A DNA stretch of 64,000 nucleotides from Methanomicrobia archaeon. GTDB lineage: Archaea > Halobacteriota > Bog-38 > Methanoflorentales > Methanoflorentaceae. The stretch covers positions 1-64,000 of the forward strand of contig JACTTZ010000009.1 in the NCBI GenBank assembly GCA_015660915.1, in the 5' to 3' direction. This document shows, piece after piece, positions 19,233-29,573 of this stretch. The first letter of the stretch is position 1, and the number at the start of each line of letters is the position of its first letter. A model generated the notes under the pieces. That model was not told the DNA's origin and did no database searches. It saw only the letters and a list, made by a program, of their open reading frames with translations. Made by a program: the position numbers and the translations under genes.

Positions 19233-20138
19233 ATGCAGCTCGAGTTAAGTGCACCCGTTGATTGTGTTGCTGATTTTACGTACAACTTTTACTGGCAGCA
19301 TCGGGGTGCAAAGTTAGAGCCTGACGCACCGATTCCACATCAAGAGGGGAGCACGTACTCCTATCGCGACGTCGTTGACGCTTTAAAACGAAAAGAGGAC
19401 GTCTATATTTGCGGAGACGTTGGTCACCGGCTTTGTTCAAGTTTCGGCGTTGATTTGCGTTTCTTTTCGGGCAGTGGAGGCAACATACCCGTGGGAAGCG
19501 TCATTGTTGACGGCAACGTTGACACCCGCATGGGAATCAGTATGGTCGCTGGAGCTGTGTACGTGGCTGGGGTCGCAAAGCAGCCGATCGGCAACGTCGT
19601 TGAGGTTGCGTCCGATCGAACGGGGTATAGGAAATATCGATCGATCACCGATGTCGCTTGCAACGGTCTCGGGGAAGACGCGCTTATCCCCCCTAACGTT
19701 CTTTCAAAAACACAACTTCAGCTGTTTGACGCGATCGTGCGCGATACAGTTGGCGCGCGGTGTACGTGCGACGCGCGTATCTGCATTGCCGGAGACGTTG
19801 ACCTCAGCACCGGCATTCTCATGAAGCGCGGGACGATCATCGTAACGGGCAACGCAGGTATGAACTCAGGCGCTCTTTTGAGTGGGGGCACAGTGATCAT
19901 ACGCGGAAATACAGACGCGTTTGCCGGAATCGATATGAAGTCGGGTGTACTTGTCGTGGGCGGCACACCTCAAGGCTACCTTGGGGCTAACAAGCGAGGG
20001 GGCACGATCTACGCGCGTGGCGCGAAGGCGTTGCCGCCTGCTAAAGCCTTCGCTGTTACAGGCGATGACATTGCGCTTTTAGCCAAGCATCTTGACGTCG
20101 GTCAGCTCCAAGCAATGATGTTTAAGAAGTTTGTGTAG
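19233..20138 (+). CDS. GXGXG-domain protein, FwdC/FmdC-like
   Basis: 301 residues from ATG 19233. The second half is a right-handed beta-helix of Gly-rich repeats (GDVDLSTGILMKRGTIIVTG, GNTDAFAGIDMKSGVLVVGG), the GXGXG fold found in the glutamate synthase C-terminus and in formylmethanofuran dehydrogenase subunit C. Methanogens carry stand-alone paralogues of this type, often misannotated as tributyrin esterase. The other Fwd/Fmd subunits are not in the window, so a role in formylmethanofuran chemistry is not shown. The N-terminal part is unlike FwdC. Confidence 0.75.
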   Translation: MQLELSAPVDCVADFTYNFYWQHRGAKLEPDAPIPHQEGSTYSYRDVVDALKRKEDVYICGDVGHRLCSSFGVDLRFFSGSGGNIPVGSVIVDGNVDTRMGISMVAGAVYVAGVAKQPIGNVVEVASDRTGYRKYRSITDVACNGLGEDALIPPNVLSKTQLQLFDAIVRDTVGARCTCDARICIAGDVDLSTGILMKRGTIIVTGNAGMNSGALLSGGTVIIRGNTDAFAGIDMKSGVLVVGGTPQGYLGANKRGGTIYARGAKALPPAKAFAVTGDDIALLAKHLDVGQLQAMMFKKFV

Positions 20139-20270
20139 ATCAGCGAGATTCTAGACGTCGTGCCCTCCAACGACGTGCAGCTTCGATCTATTGCCAGCAG
20201 TGATTCCTCATCAGCTTGTCAGGCTTTGTCCGGCGACTTCGTCGCAATCGTTCCAAAGCAAGATTAAAGA

Positions 20271-20633
20271 ATGAGTGAGGTAATAAGGACGACCATGGAT
20301 CGCGAACAATACCTTGCAGCGATAACAAAGGCGGCGCCGCGCATGGGACGTTACTTGAACCCCGACAAAGACATTGTAAACGCTTTGGTTGATGGGATAC
20401 TTACGAACAAGGAGCGCTACGGATACCACAACTGTCCGTGTCGTATGGCGGCAAACGACAAGGAATGGGACAAGGACATTATCTGCCCGTGCGCGTACTG
20501 TGACCCAGATGTTGCAGAGTTCGGCGCATGTTACTGTGGATTATACGTAAGCGAGGAATGCGCTAAGGGTGCAAAAAAAGTCCCTGAGCACATCCCCGAA
20601 AGGCGCCCCACTGACAAGTGGCAGCGCTATTGA
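20271..20633 (+). CDS. ferredoxin:thioredoxin reductase catalytic (beta) subunit
   Basis: 120 residues. The seven cysteines C55, C57, C72, C74, C77, C87 and C89 occur as CPC, CPCAYC and CYC, the pattern that holds the [4Fe-4S] cluster and the active-site disulfide of FTR-beta. It passes electrons from ferredoxin to thioredoxin-like proteins. Methanogens have such single catalytic subunits without the plant-type variable chain. ATG 20271 is used; ATG 20295 (MDREQY) is an alternative. No thioredoxin gene is adjacent. Confidence 0.9.
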   Translation: MSEVIRTTMDREQYLAAITKAAPRMGRYLNPDKDIVNALVDGILTNKERYGYHNCPCRMAANDKEWDKDIICPCAYCDPDVAEFGACYCGLYVSEECAKGAKKVPEHIPERRPTDKWQRY

Positions 20634-20804
20634 GCGCGTCACAACGACAGCTGCGGGCGACGGACTGGTTTGTGCGTCGCGTAGAGCTATTGTTAGGCTT
20701 GCGGTTAGAGACGAGATCCCGCACTACGCTGAGTGAGTCACGCGTTTGTCAAAAAAAGACGACAGGCAAAGCGGTGACGCAGCGGAGTGTTCGTGCGCCG
20801 ACGG

Positions 20805-21764
20805 CTAAATCAACTTGAGGATACCGAGTTTAGGTTCGTAGCACTTCCCTTCATCCATCAGCTCCTGCACGGCCTCTTCAACGTCTTCTTCTTCCAGACC
20901 ATGTGCTTCCAAAGTCTCTATGAGGCGGTCGTAGGGAACGCCCGAACCGCCGTCGAGCTCGTTCATGGTGAGAAGCACACGTTCCTTATTTCTCGCAAGC
21001 GCGTCCGTTGCGGGCGAGGCCTCCTGCGCCTGGGTCACCTCACCCGTTCGCTCGTGCTCAGGCTCGTTTATTTGGATCGTCGAACCCTCAGTTATGCTAC
21101 GCGCGGCCGGCCCCTCGTTTGCGGGTGTGAACCCGCGGGGTTCGACAACCGCATCGATGGCAGACGCGATGACCGGGGCCAAATCGGCTATTACGTCCGA
21201 TCCGTTATACGAGGGCCTCGCACTAATAACGCCGTCTGCGAGCAAGGGATTAACATCGCTATTGAGGAGCTTGGTGCGAAGCGCATCGCCTTCCAATCCT
21301 GCACTCAGCGCGATCTTGAGCGCGTCTAGCCTGTCAAGTGTGCGTTCTGCAGTAGTCAGAACCCAGTTGTTGCGGACGATTTCCGTTGTGGCGCTGACTT
21401 CGTTTGACCAGATTGATGCGTATGAGGTGTCGTCACGTGTATAGAGGCGTGCTCGTCCAAGGACAGCGACAAACTGAGGCACCTCAGCGTTAGCAAAAAA
21501 TGCGGCCCCTTCGGACTGATATTTTCCCGAATAGACCGTGAAGCTCCCGGTCGGATCAGCGACGCGTGCGCGCCAAAGGCCCTCGTTCGCGCTAACGTTT
21601 TCCACTTCAGTGAGCACGCCAACCACAAACAAACGGCTGATTTTGGCGCCGGTAGGGGATATGACGTACGTAGGACCGTTGCCATCTTCTTCCTTCAGCT
21701 GAAGCGTGGACTTGTTGAACTCATAAGCGAATATGCGCCATGCCGGGTCACGCGCTAGTGCCAT
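20805..21764 (-). CDS. RPA-associated protein (COG3390 type)
   Basis: 319 residues. An N-terminal OB-fold-like region (FVVGVLTEVENVS, WRARVADPTGSFTVYSG, FVAVLGRARLY) is followed by a low-complexity linker and a C-terminal winged-helix (ERVLLTMNELD, VPYDRLIETLEAHGLEEEDVEEAVQELMDEGKCYEP). This layout is that of archaeal RPA-associated proteins, which act with single-stranded DNA-binding RPA in replication and repair. ATG 21764 has GGAGGG just upstream. No RPA gene is adjacent, which is unusual since the two often pair. Confidence 0.8.
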   Translation of the reverse strand: MALARDPAWRIFAYEFNKSTLQLKEEDGNGPTYVISPTGAKISRLFVVGVLTEVENVSANEGLWRARVADPTGSFTVYSGKYQSEGAAFFANAEVPQFVAVLGRARLYTRDDTSYASIWSNEVSATTEIVRNNWVLTTAERTLDRLDALKIALSAGLEGDALRTKLLNSDVNPLLADGVISARPSYNGSDVIADLAPVIASAIDAVVEPRGFTPANEGPAARSITEGSTIQINEPEHERTGEVTQAQEASPATDALARNKERVLLTMNELDGGSGVPYDRLIETLEAHGLEEEDVEEAVQELMDEGKCYEPKLGILKLI

Positions 21765-21989
21765 TGACCCTCCGGCCGCGTCTTGGTGCGTGCGATGCGA
21801 ACTGATGCCCCCCAACTTTCCTTGCGGCGCATGTCACCAACGTCGTGAGTGTCTTGTGTGAAGCCATGTGCAAGTCACCGGTAGAGTCGATCTCGGTACA
21901 AGATGTTTGCGCGGATGATATATACCCATGTATTTTCATAAATAGGCTGTGCAAACCGTTGGCCAGGGCGGCCAGCGAGGTGTCCCAAC

Positions 21990-22916
21990 GTGCGATTCAC
22001 GATGATGCCGCCTATCGACCTTGAACGCACCATGACGATTCAGATTCCAGCTCTCGAGTGGACTCACAACTCAGAGGGCTATCTCAGACTCGTTGATGGT
22101 ATCACGCAGCGAATCAGGCCCCACACCTTTCAAAGCCCGCTAACGTCAGACCTCGATATGGGGGGCGTGCAGCTTTGCGAGATGCAGTGGACGCCGCTGC
22201 TCAAGCTAAAAAGCCGTGATCCCTGCATACGTAAGCTGAGAGACTTCTTTTCAGGATTATATTTCATGAACGGGCAGGATCCCTTCAGGTGCCTCACGCT
22301 CACCGTACTCACCCAGAACAAAACCGCCGAGCGCGCTCGGGCGGCTTTCTATGGGCTGGTTAGGCGGTTCGGAACGATCACCCCCGAGACCTTAAGTGTG
22401 GCAAATCCACACGACATCGTGCCCGTCTTGTACCGATGTGGCCCACACCGCAAGGCAGGTTACCTTGTTTCCATCGCGCGAGAGCTCATGCGCCGGTGGA
22501 ACGGCGACATGTCGTGGGTACACGACGCGCCAGATCGCGCGCGCGAGATGCTCATCTCTCTGCCCGGGGTCGGTCCAAAAACCGCCGATTGCGTCCTGCT
22601 CTACGCGGCAGGACACGACATCGTTCCCATAGACACGCACATCGAACGGGTTGCACGCAGACTCGGGTTCATCGAGCGCGGCGCATTGCGGCGTGGCCTC
22701 GCCATCAACGTCGAGGAGATTCGTGGAAGCGACAGGTCAAAGGATATCGCCAAAGAAGCGCTTGAAAAAGAGCTTTTTCATCCTGGTAGAAGTCACCTGC
22801 TTCTCATCCAGCACGGCTTTGAGTTTTGTCACGCGACCGCCCCTGAGTGCTTCGCCTGTCCGATTCGCCGAGAGTGCCCCTCGCTCGACAACCGTTACAA
22901 ATCGACGGCACCCTAG
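21990..22916 (+). CDS. nth: endonuclease III-like DNA glycosylase/lyase with [4Fe-4S] cluster
   Basis: 308 residues, longer than E. coli Nth because of an N-terminal extension of about 90 residues. The HhH-GPD core shows LTVLTQNKT, the hairpin LPGVGPKTADCVLL with the catalytic Lys, and VPIDTHIERVARRLG with the catalytic Asp. The iron-sulfur cluster cysteines are in FCHATAPECFACPIRREC. It removes damaged bases and nicks the AP site. The N-terminal extension resembles those of archaeal HhH glycosylases of Ogg/Nth type. GTG 21990 has GAGGTG upstream; ATGs at 22002 and 22032 are alternatives. Confidence 0.88.
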   Translation: MRFTMMPPIDLERTMTIQIPALEWTHNSEGYLRLVDGITQRIRPHTFQSPLTSDLDMGGVQLCEMQWTPLLKLKSRDPCIRKLRDFFSGLYFMNGQDPFRCLTLTVLTQNKTAERARAAFYGLVRRFGTITPETLSVANPHDIVPVLYRCGPHRKAGYLVSIARELMRRWNGDMSWVHDAPDRAREMLISLPGVGPKTADCVLLYAAGHDIVPIDTHIERVARRLGFIERGALRRGLAINVEEIRGSDRSKDIAKEALEKELFHPGRSHLLLIQHGFEFCHATAPECFACPIRRECPSLDNRYKSTAP

Positions 22917-23476
22917 CTCGAGGGAGTGCTTGAGGGAGTTATACGGATAGTATTACCGCTTACGATACCGTTTCGCTCAGAAAAACCTGAATTTACTTCA
23001 AGCGCGTATTTTATCGGTGCACTCGACGTATACAGCGCGCACGGATCGCCTGTGCACGGCGGGACTGATCGGTAAATCTCGAGCACGCGCATGTCTGCTG
23101 TGATAAACACGATATCGAGCGGAAAGCGCATGTTCTTCATCCAAAAACTCTGTTGTTGTTCCGTTGGGAAGACGAATAGCATGCCAGCATTTTCGTTCAA
23201 AGCCGTCCGATTCATGAGGCCCGTTTCGCGCTCTGTAGGTGTGTTTGCTACCTCAGCCTGCACCGTCGTGTTTCCAATAATGACCTCGTACTGAGTGGGT
23301 GTTGTCAATGAACTGTTGTCCGCGCTGCTGTTCGAAGCCGCGCGACTTGACGCGGCAATCGATATCGAACTCGTATTGTTTGACGTGCTAGTTTGCGTCG
23401 TAACGCACCCCGGCAGCACGCTCGCTGCCACGATCGCACATACGAGCACGACTAGTAAGGATGTTTTTGCCCGCAC
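22913..23476 (-). CDS. DUF192 lipoprotein
   Basis: 187 residues. A signal peptide with a lipobox-like LPGC (C24) is followed by a Ser/Thr/Asn linker and the DUF192 domain: ANTPTERETGLMNRTAL, GMLFVFPTEQQQSFWMKNMRFPLDIVFI, then ALEVNSGFSERNGI. The function of DUF192 is unknown; secreted members are common in archaea. It overlaps the end of endonuclease III by 4 bases on the opposite strand and directly abuts truD upstream. Confidence 0.88.
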   Translation of the reverse strand: MRAKTSLLVVLVCAIVAASVLPGCVTTQTSTSNNTSSISIAASSRAASNSSADNSSLTTPTQYEVIIGNTTVQAEVANTPTERETGLMNRTALNENAGMLFVFPTEQQQSFWMKNMRFPLDIVFITADMRVLEIYRSVPPCTGDPCALYTSSAPIKYALEVNSGFSERNGIVSGNTIRITPSSTPSS

Positions 23477-24771
23477 TAAAGCAACCTCGTTTTGATGATT
23501 TCACGCAGAACGGTCGTTGCGTAGCCTCCTTTAGGTAGGAAGAAGCGCAGCTCGACTTTCACTCGATCTTTTATAAGCTCGTCGGGAAGTACACTGACTT
23601 TAATATCTGCCGGCAAAAGAATGTTGCGCATAACGCCCTTTGATGCCAGTCGGGGACAGCTTTCGATTTTGAAAGCGTCCAGATCAACGTCCTCAGACAC
23701 AAGGACGTCTCGCTCGATCTGACCGATGACGCCGTCTGACAGCTCGGTATCGTACCCAGGAACCGGCATTTGAACTGATGCAATTCCTGCTGCGAGGCTT
23801 TGGTTCACCTCTTGCATGTTCTTTGGCACGACCGTTCTTAGGCGCCCTTTATCAGGTGCCCACACGCGATCACCGTCAAATCCCCTCGCAAGCGAAAAGC
23901 CGCGCTCGAGGCGGCTGCTCACCATCTTGTTGAAGAGATATGACTGAAACGAGTGGACAAAAAGCTTCTGCAGATTCATGGAAAGGGCACCAAGGGCGCC
24001 ATCGAAGTCATTGGGATACTTCGCAAGATGGTTAAGCATCGCGCGCTCGTAGCGCAGCCGAACGGGCATACGCTGGAGTGCTTCTTTAAAGTCATATGTG
24101 TCTGAAATGCGTTTTCTGGCTTCTTTGACATCCTCAGGCTCATCGGAAAACGCCTTTCCGATGTACGTCATAACCGCCCGCTCCACGTCGTCTTCGACCA
24201 GTGCTCGTCCCACGAGGTGATTTACAGGGCGGATTGATCCAAAACGCTGAATTCCAAAAAAGTTCGGAGCCCCGCGTGCGTTGCGCATCTCGTCGACGAT
24301 GCTTGCAACGGCATGCGCGACTTCATCTTGAGTGCCCTCAACCGCTCTGATCGTAACAAAGAAATCGTTACCGTCAAGGTCGCCGAGCGAGATCGGTGTG
24401 TCGGATCTTCCGATGGGCTCCACGATAGCGTTTCCTAAGGTGAACGGTGCTTCAAGGCGAATCGAATCGATGCTCATGCGCTGCGTGGTGATCGCACGTT
24501 TGTCCTTGGTTCCTGCCCAGCTGACCCGCTTTTGGCTAATCCTCAAGGATCGCGATAGATTACGGACGAAGTGATGCGTCTCTGTGTCGGTCTTTGTGAT
24601 TTTGACAAGCTGGTAACGCCCCTCTACCTCGGAGCGCTCTGCATAGACCTCGTTCACCACAAAGTCCTCAGCGAGCTGCCGCGTCCGTCCGCCAATGCCA
24701 CGCGAAGCAGTCAGGTAGAGGGTCATCCCCGCAATTGCGTCGGTGTCTGGCACCGTTATTGGACCGGTCAT
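23476..24771 (-). CDS. truD: tRNA pseudouridine(13) synthase TruD
   Basis: 431 residues. The TruD signature AGTKDKRAITTQ contains the catalytic Asp, with further family blocks GNDFFVTIR, NFFGIQRFGS and FVHSFQSYLFN. It converts U13 of tRNAs (and other RNA sites in archaea) to pseudouridine. It is followed by the DUF192 gene (1-base overlap) and preceded by pth2 10 bases upstream, so pth2-truD-DUF192 look co-transcribed. Confidence 0.95.
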   Translation of the reverse strand: MTGPITVPDTDAIAGMTLYLTASRGIGGRTRQLAEDFVVNEVYAERSEVEGRYQLVKITKTDTETHHFVRNLSRSLRISQKRVSWAGTKDKRAITTQRMSIDSIRLEAPFTLGNAIVEPIGRSDTPISLGDLDGNDFFVTIRAVEGTQDEVAHAVASIVDEMRNARGAPNFFGIQRFGSIRPVNHLVGRALVEDDVERAVMTYIGKAFSDEPEDVKEARKRISDTYDFKEALQRMPVRLRYERAMLNHLAKYPNDFDGALGALSMNLQKLFVHSFQSYLFNKMVSSRLERGFSLARGFDGDRVWAPDKGRLRTVVPKNMQEVNQSLAAGIASVQMPVPGYDTELSDGVIGQIERDVLVSEDVDLDAFKIESCPRLASKGVMRNILLPADIKVSVLPDELIKDRVKVELRFFLPKGGYATTVLREIIKTRLL

Positions 24772-24781
24772 CTTCGTGCCA

Positions 24782-25126
24782 CTACAGCAGTTTGAGATCG
24801 CTCGTCACTCTATCGAGCTCGTCCTCCTTTGCAGGACCGATACCGAGGGCGGTAACCGTTCCAGGCGGCACTTCGGTAAGCCCGGCATCGACGACGAGTG
24901 CGGTGACCAGGCCGCGCGCCTCGGCTATCGACTTGAGTTCATAGAGATCCCTGAGCGTCGGAACCTTGAGTGCGACCTTTTTTTGCCCCTCATTGAACCA
25001 TCGGCTCTTTGTGGTGTGGTCTGATCGCTCGTAAGCAGAGACTGCGGCGTGCGCGAGCTGAACCGCTGCTTTTCCCGCAGTCAGCTTCAGGTCTGAGCGA
25101 ATGATGAGGCATTGCTTGTACTCCAT
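24782..25126 (-). CDS. pth2: peptidyl-tRNA hydrolase, archaeal/eukaryotic type
   Basis: 114 residues from ATG 25126. Pth2 signatures YKQCLIIRSDLKLTAGKAAVQLAHAAV and VVDAGLTEVPPGTVTALGIGP are complete. It releases peptidyl groups from tRNAs that dropped off the ribosome. It heads the pth2-truD unit. A longer start at 25153 would add nine residues not seen in the family. Confidence 0.97.
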   Translation of the reverse strand: MEYKQCLIIRSDLKLTAGKAAVQLAHAAVSAYERSDHTTKSRWFNEGQKKVALKVPTLRDLYELKSIAEARGLVTALVVDAGLTEVPPGTVTALGIGPAKEDELDRVTSDLKLL

Positions 25127-25222
25127 TCGTCCTTCCTTCGTGTGGTGCTTCACTGTGAGCTCTGATACGAGAGCCTAGGACTGGTTTAGTATATAAATAG
25201 TAAACTCGTAAGCGTTACGAAC

Positions 25223-26413
25223 ATGGAGTACGATGTCCTTGTCGTCGGAGCAGGGCCCGCAGGCTCAATGGCCGCTAAATACGCCGCAAAATCGGGCGCA
25301 CGCGTGCTCATGATCGAAGAGCACACAGCCATCGGCCAACCGGTGCAGTGTGCTGGTCTGATCAGCACCCGGGCATACGAGGGGTGCGAGATACCCGAAA
25401 CGCTCAGCAAACATGCCATCCGCGGTGCGCATATCCACGCACCCGACCGCCGCGTTTTAAGCGTTGATGGCAAGCGAACGATGGCCTACGTTATCGACAG
25501 GGGAGAGCTCGATCAAGCGATGGCGTTAGAAGCACTCAAATCAGGGGTTACCTCGCTGATCAAAACGCGATTCAGCCGTTTTCGACGGCAGGGGGACCAC
25601 ATCATCGTCACCGCGATCAGCCACGGGGAGCCGATTGAAATAGAGACGCACGTGCTCATTGGAGCCGATGGCTTACGAAGCGCTGTGGGGAGGTTTGCAG
25701 GATTAGAGCGCGTGCAAAGGGTGCTCACGTGCGCACAGGCAGAAGTCTATGCCGACATCGTCGACCCGGATTTCGTTGAGCTCTATGTGGGGCGCGATGT
25801 AGCCCCTGGCTTCTTCGCATGGGCGATCCCCACCCGATGGAGTACGGTGCGGGTCGGACTCTGCTCGTCCGACCGATCAATCGATTTACTCAATCCGCTC
25901 ATAGAGCGCGTTTCTCCGCGCTCTGCCGCCTCGTTCGTCCGGTTTTCGGCGGGGGCCATACCGATCGGGCCGCCTGCTTGTACGGTCACAGACGGCGTCT
26001 TAATCGTTGGAGATGCCGCAGGCCAAGTCAAGCCGACGAGCGGAGGGGGGATCTATCCTGGCACGCTGTGCGCGAAAATAGCGGGTACCGTAGCCGGGCA
26101 AGCAGTGGCGGAGAGCGACACTTCAAAGAATGCTCTAATGGCGTACGACGCGCAGTGGCGGTCCGAAGTCGGGCGCGAGCTCGTTAATGGGTTGCGCATC
26201 CGTGAGGGGCTGAACAAGCTCAGCGATGATGACCTAAACTACGTCATCGGGGCCCTGGATGATGAGAAGATGTTGGACATCATTTCGAGGTACGGTGATA
26301 TGGATCGTCCTTCAATCGTCATTCGCAAGTTGCTCTTTAGCACTAAGGCACCACACTTACTGAAGCTCATCAAGCCGATGATCAAGCTCGGGATTACAAA
26401 AAGCGGTTCATAG
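25223..26413 (+). CDS. geranylgeranyl reductase family flavoprotein (first of two)
   Basis: 396 residues. FAD-binding GXGXXG motif [22 protein letters not shown], then [11 protein letters not shown] (the PxxCGG-like family segment) and the second FAD site [22 protein letters not shown]. Family members saturate the geranylgeranyl chains of archaeal ether lipids or act on menaquinone and related polyprenyls. Two family members lie in this window; which one is the digeranylgeranylglycerophospholipid reductase cannot be settled here. The gene is divergent from pth2, with TATA-like TATATAAATAG at 25190-25200 close to the start. Confidence 0.88.
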   Translation: MEYDVLVVGAGPAGSMAAKYAAKSGARVLMIEEHTAIGQPVQCAGLISTRAYEGCEIPETLSKHAIRGAHIHAPDRRVLSVDGKRTMAYVIDRGELDQAMALEALKSGVTSLIKTRFSRFRRQGDHIIVTAISHGEPIEIETHVLIGADGLRSAVGRFAGLERVQRVLTCAQAEVYADIVDPDFVELYVGRDVAPGFFAWAIPTRWSTVRVGLCSSDRSIDLLNPLIERVSPRSAASFVRFSAGAIPIGPPACTVTDGVLIVGDAAGQVKPTSGGGIYPGTLCAKIAGTVAGQAVAESDTSKNALMAYDAQWRSEVGRELVNGLRIREGLNKLSDDDLNYVIGALDDEKMLDIISRYGDMDRPSIVIRKLLFSTKAPHLLKLIKPMIKLGITKSGS

Positions 26414-26535
26414 AGCCGATATCAAAGAAAAAAGAGCTTGAAGTGCGCATAACGACTGCTCGCGCGCAGAGTCAACAGTCTCTATTTAAAGGTTGGTCGC
26501 AAATATTATTTCATAATAAAAGAGAAGGTGCAGTG

Positions 26536-27510
26536 ATGGACGCATTAATTGACGTACAGGCAAATCGACCGGAATTCTCCATAAATCTCACACGCGTCGG
26601 CGTGACAAACGTCAAGAAATTGATCAAGGTGACACGACGTGACAAACGCCCCATCATCTTAGTCTCCGAATTCGATTTGTTTGTTGATTTGCCGTCGGAT
26701 CGTAAAGGCGCCAACTTAAGCAGAAACTTTGAGGTTATGGACGAGGCGCTGGAAGACGCATTAAACGCCCCTGTTTACGAAATTGAGCAGTTTTGTGGGG
26801 ATGTGGCAGAGAAGCTGCTCGATCGACACGAGTACGCGTCACGAGCTGAAGTGCGCATGCGCAGCGAATACATGGTCAAACGAGAAACGCCGAGCACTGG
26901 GATAGCTACCCAAGAGATTACCAAGATCTTCGCCGAGACGACGACGTATCGCACCGCTGACAAGCAACACAAGACGCGACGGATGATCGGCGCTGAGGTC
27001 GTCGGAATGACCGCGTGCCCCTGTGCCCAGGAGCATACACGAGAGTTGGCTGAGAGGCGTTTAAGGGAGCTCAACGTAGCCCCCGCTGACATTGAGGCGT
27101 TTCTTCGGGATATCCCGCTAGCAACCCACAACCAGCGAGGAAGGGGAACGATCTCGATCGAGGTCGGCACGGGCTACGAGGTGCCACTCGATACGATCAT
27201 CGAAATCGTGGAAGAATCGATGAGCTCCAAGATTTACGAACTGCTCAAGAGAACCGACGAAGCCGTCGTCGTCGAAACAGCTCACAAGAACCCTAAGTTC
27301 GTCGAGGACTGCGTTCGAGTCATGGCCCACAAGGTAGTCGAGGCGTTTCCTTACTTGCCCGACGACTCGATCATTACCATAAAGCAGCTCAACGAAGAAA
27401 GTATTCACCGTCATAACGCCTTTGCCGAACGTGTGGCGTCGCTCGAGGAGCTTCGCGAAGAGCTTGCCCTCGAGCAGGAAGTTGAAGTCAAAGCAATTTG
27501 CGAGACTTAA
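26536..27510 (+). CDS. mptA: GTP cyclohydrolase MptA (archaeal, tetrahydromethanopterin pathway)
   Basis: 324 residues from ATG 26536, which has AAGGTG just upstream. Family blocks: the opening [41 protein letters not shown] with the metal-binding Cys-Pro-Cys region, and [13 protein letters not shown]. MptA is the Fe(II)-dependent enzyme that converts GTP to a cyclic phosphate dihydroneopterin, the first step to methanopterin, so the organism very likely uses this C1 carrier. TATA-like TATTTAAA (about 26483-26490) precedes it. The next gene starts 18 bases after the stop. Confidence 0.95.
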   Translation: MDALIDVQANRPEFSINLTRVGVTNVKKLIKVTRRDKRPIILVSEFDLFVDLPSDRKGANLSRNFEVMDEALEDALNAPVYEIEQFCGDVAEKLLDRHEYASRAEVRMRSEYMVKRETPSTGIATQEITKIFAETTTYRTADKQHKTRRMIGAEVVGMTACPCAQEHTRELAERRLRELNVAPADIEAFLRDIPLATHNQRGRGTISIEVGTGYEVPLDTIIEIVEESMSSKIYELLKRTDEAVVVETAHKNPKFVEDCVRVMAHKVVEAFPYLPDDSIITIKQLNEESIHRHNAFAERVASLEELREELALEQEVEVKAICET

Positions 27511-27528
27511 CTGCCAGGGGGGCTTTGA

Positions 27529-28662
27529 TTGGAACCCCTTGACCTTCTTTCGGAAATCGGCGCGACCAATGACCAAATACGTGAGGTGGGGCGCGAGCGG
27601 CTTGAGCTCGTTGAGCGTTTTAATCACGAACTGCGGGACCTTATACGTGATTTTGAGAGTACGCCTGACACGTTTCGAGTGTATCTTGACCTAAAGAAAC
27701 GCCTTGAGCGAACCGCCCGACGCATCGAAAAAGCGCACGCCGATAACTCTCTCGACTACACGGAGCGATTTGACAAGGCCCTCTCCGTGCTCAAGAAACG
27801 TCGGTTCGAAGCAGCAACGAAAGAGCTTGACCGGATTCCTGTCTTAGGGCTTTTGAAAGAGCAGCGTAGGCTTTTTGACGAATACAAGAAAAGCTACGCC
27901 GGATTGCGCGCTCGCTGTGAAGGTCTGGAAGCAAAAATCCAAGAGAAGACCGCATACTACGAATCTTTACAAAGAATTGACGTCAGCTCGTTTGATGAGC
28001 TCACCTCTTTGAAAGAAAAAATTGCTGCTTACAACAACGGCGTCGGCACATTTTTGGAGACGTTCTTCAAAGAGGCCCCACTGATGGATGTGCTCAAAGT
28101 AAGCCTTGACGCGAGCTACCACCCTGAGCTGAGGTTCCCACAGCCGCCGAGCTATGAAAACGCTGAGAAACTGCTCTCTTTCGTGCTAAGCGAGGGTCTC
28201 GCTTCGCTTACTCTCTATCGATTTCTCGAATATGCCAGATACTCAGATAGCAAACTTCCGCACTACGTGGGAGATCCGACGGGATTTAGACAGGTCCTAG
28301 AGTCAAACATCGTCTGGATTGAGTCGCTTGGGGACATCAGAAGCCGCGAAGCTCTCAAGATCTCTCTCGAAGAGCCCGGTGTATCACTTGCTGTCAAGAT
28401 TCCCAGGATTATCGCCTTTTTGTCGAAATTAGGTGCCGCGACTGACCTACTGACGTCCTTGCGGGAGATGCAGAAGCTCGTGACTTCAGGGCGCTATGAG
28501 AAAATACGCGCCACGACCGTGGTAAATCGAGAGCATCTTGAGAAGGTGCAACAAGGAACACATATTGCCGATCTAGAAGCCTTGCAGGACGAGCGCGCCA
28601 TCTTAGTGAAGGAAATTGAGGAGCTGCAGAACCCGCGAGCCGTCGAACTTGACCTCGCCTGA
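27529..28662 (+). CDS. coiled-coil protein of unknown function
   Basis: 377 residues, mainly charged helices. Long coiled-coil segments occupy about residues 20-170 and the last 60 residues; the middle (about 180-300) is a more globular helical part. The start is a TTG with the strong SD GGGGGG 7-12 bases upstream; no ATG lies nearby. It seems to be co-transcribed with mptA. Similar unnamed coiled-coil proteins exist in methanogens; I recognise no function. Confidence 0.75.
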   Translation: MEPLDLLSEIGATNDQIREVGRERLELVERFNHELRDLIRDFESTPDTFRVYLDLKKRLERTARRIEKAHADNSLDYTERFDKALSVLKKRRFEAATKELDRIPVLGLLKEQRRLFDEYKKSYAGLRARCEGLEAKIQEKTAYYESLQRIDVSSFDELTSLKEKIAAYNNGVGTFLETFFKEAPLMDVLKVSLDASYHPELRFPQPPSYENAEKLLSFVLSEGLASLTLYRFLEYARYSDSKLPHYVGDPTGFRQVLESNIVWIESLGDIRSREALKISLEEPGVSLAVKIPRIIAFLSKLGAATDLLTSLREMQKLVTSGRYEKIRATTVVNREHLEKVQQGTHIADLEALQDERAILVKEIEELQNPRAVELDLA

Positions 28663-28913
28663 CTGAATCGATAGTGATTCGCAGGTCGCTAATGAGGTCA
28701 AAAACGCGTCCCACATTTCTGAACCACTTAAAGGTTTGAACACGCGAGGGATCGCAGTTGCTGCGGGTTGGCATTGTCGTTATATCCGTTTTCAGTTCGT
28801 CTTCGGGGCTGCAAACAGAATACGGTGGATGGCGCAAGCTACGTCAACGAACTCGAATTTGCTCCCGGACAACTTTCTTATAGTTTTGATCGCTATCTGC
28901 GTAACGGTTAGTA

Positions 28914-29546
28914 ATGGAAGCAGTTTGTAATGACGATACACTATTTCGCGAGTTTCTCAAAACGGCCCGCGAACTCGGCGCAACCGCTGCTCGAGTATTC
29001 GACGCGAAGGACGTGGTAGTGGATGGACGGGTCCGACTGAAATGCAGCGTGCCTGTGTGCAAGAATTACGGCGTTTCTCTGATGTGCCCTCCTAACGTTA
29101 TGCCCCTTGATGAGTTTAGGAACGTCCTAGCGCAATTCCAGAAGGCGCTTCTCGTCCAGATTGCGTACGACGTGCCTGATTGGATGCTCGAGCGGATCCA
29201 CGCGGCAGAGGATCTTGCAGCGCTCTATAAGGACGAAATATACCTCAAAGGGTGGGACCAGACTTACTTGGTCGCTAAGAACACGCTCGAGACGATCGCC
29301 GACCGTCTCGAAGCCGCTGCGTTTAAAAAGGGCTTCAAGTACGCCACAGCGTTTTCCGCGGGGAAATGCACACACTGTGAAGTATGCGCAGGTGTCGGGA
29401 ATCGCTGCCGCAATCCGTACAAGGCAAGACCGTCGATGGAAGCGATGGGCATCGATGTCGGTGAAACGGCGCGCAACGCCGGCGTACCCTTTGAAGAGTC
29501 TGCCTCCGAACGAGTCGTATTGAACGCACTCGTCCTCCTTTGTTAG
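28914..29546 (+). CDS. DUF2284 metal-binding protein
   Basis: 210 residues with the Cys pattern of DUF2284: LKCSVPVCKNYGVSLMCPPN in the N-terminal third and CTHCEVCAGVGNRCRNPYKARPSMEAMGIDV in the C-terminal third. The latter is ferredoxin-like and likely holds an iron-sulfur cluster. The family is common in methanogens and anaerobes, and its function is unknown. It is followed after 27 bases by a GNAT gene on the same strand. Confidence 0.9.
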   Translation: MEAVCNDDTLFREFLKTARELGATAARVFDAKDVVVDGRVRLKCSVPVCKNYGVSLMCPPNVMPLDEFRNVLAQFQKALLVQIAYDVPDWMLERIHAAEDLAALYKDEIYLKGWDQTYLVAKNTLETIADRLEAAAFKKGFKYATAFSAGKCTHCEVCAGVGNRCRNPYKARPSMEAMGIDVGETARNAGVPFEESASERVVLNALVLLC

Positions 29547-29573
29547 TCGCACGAGCTGCAAAAAAATTGATGG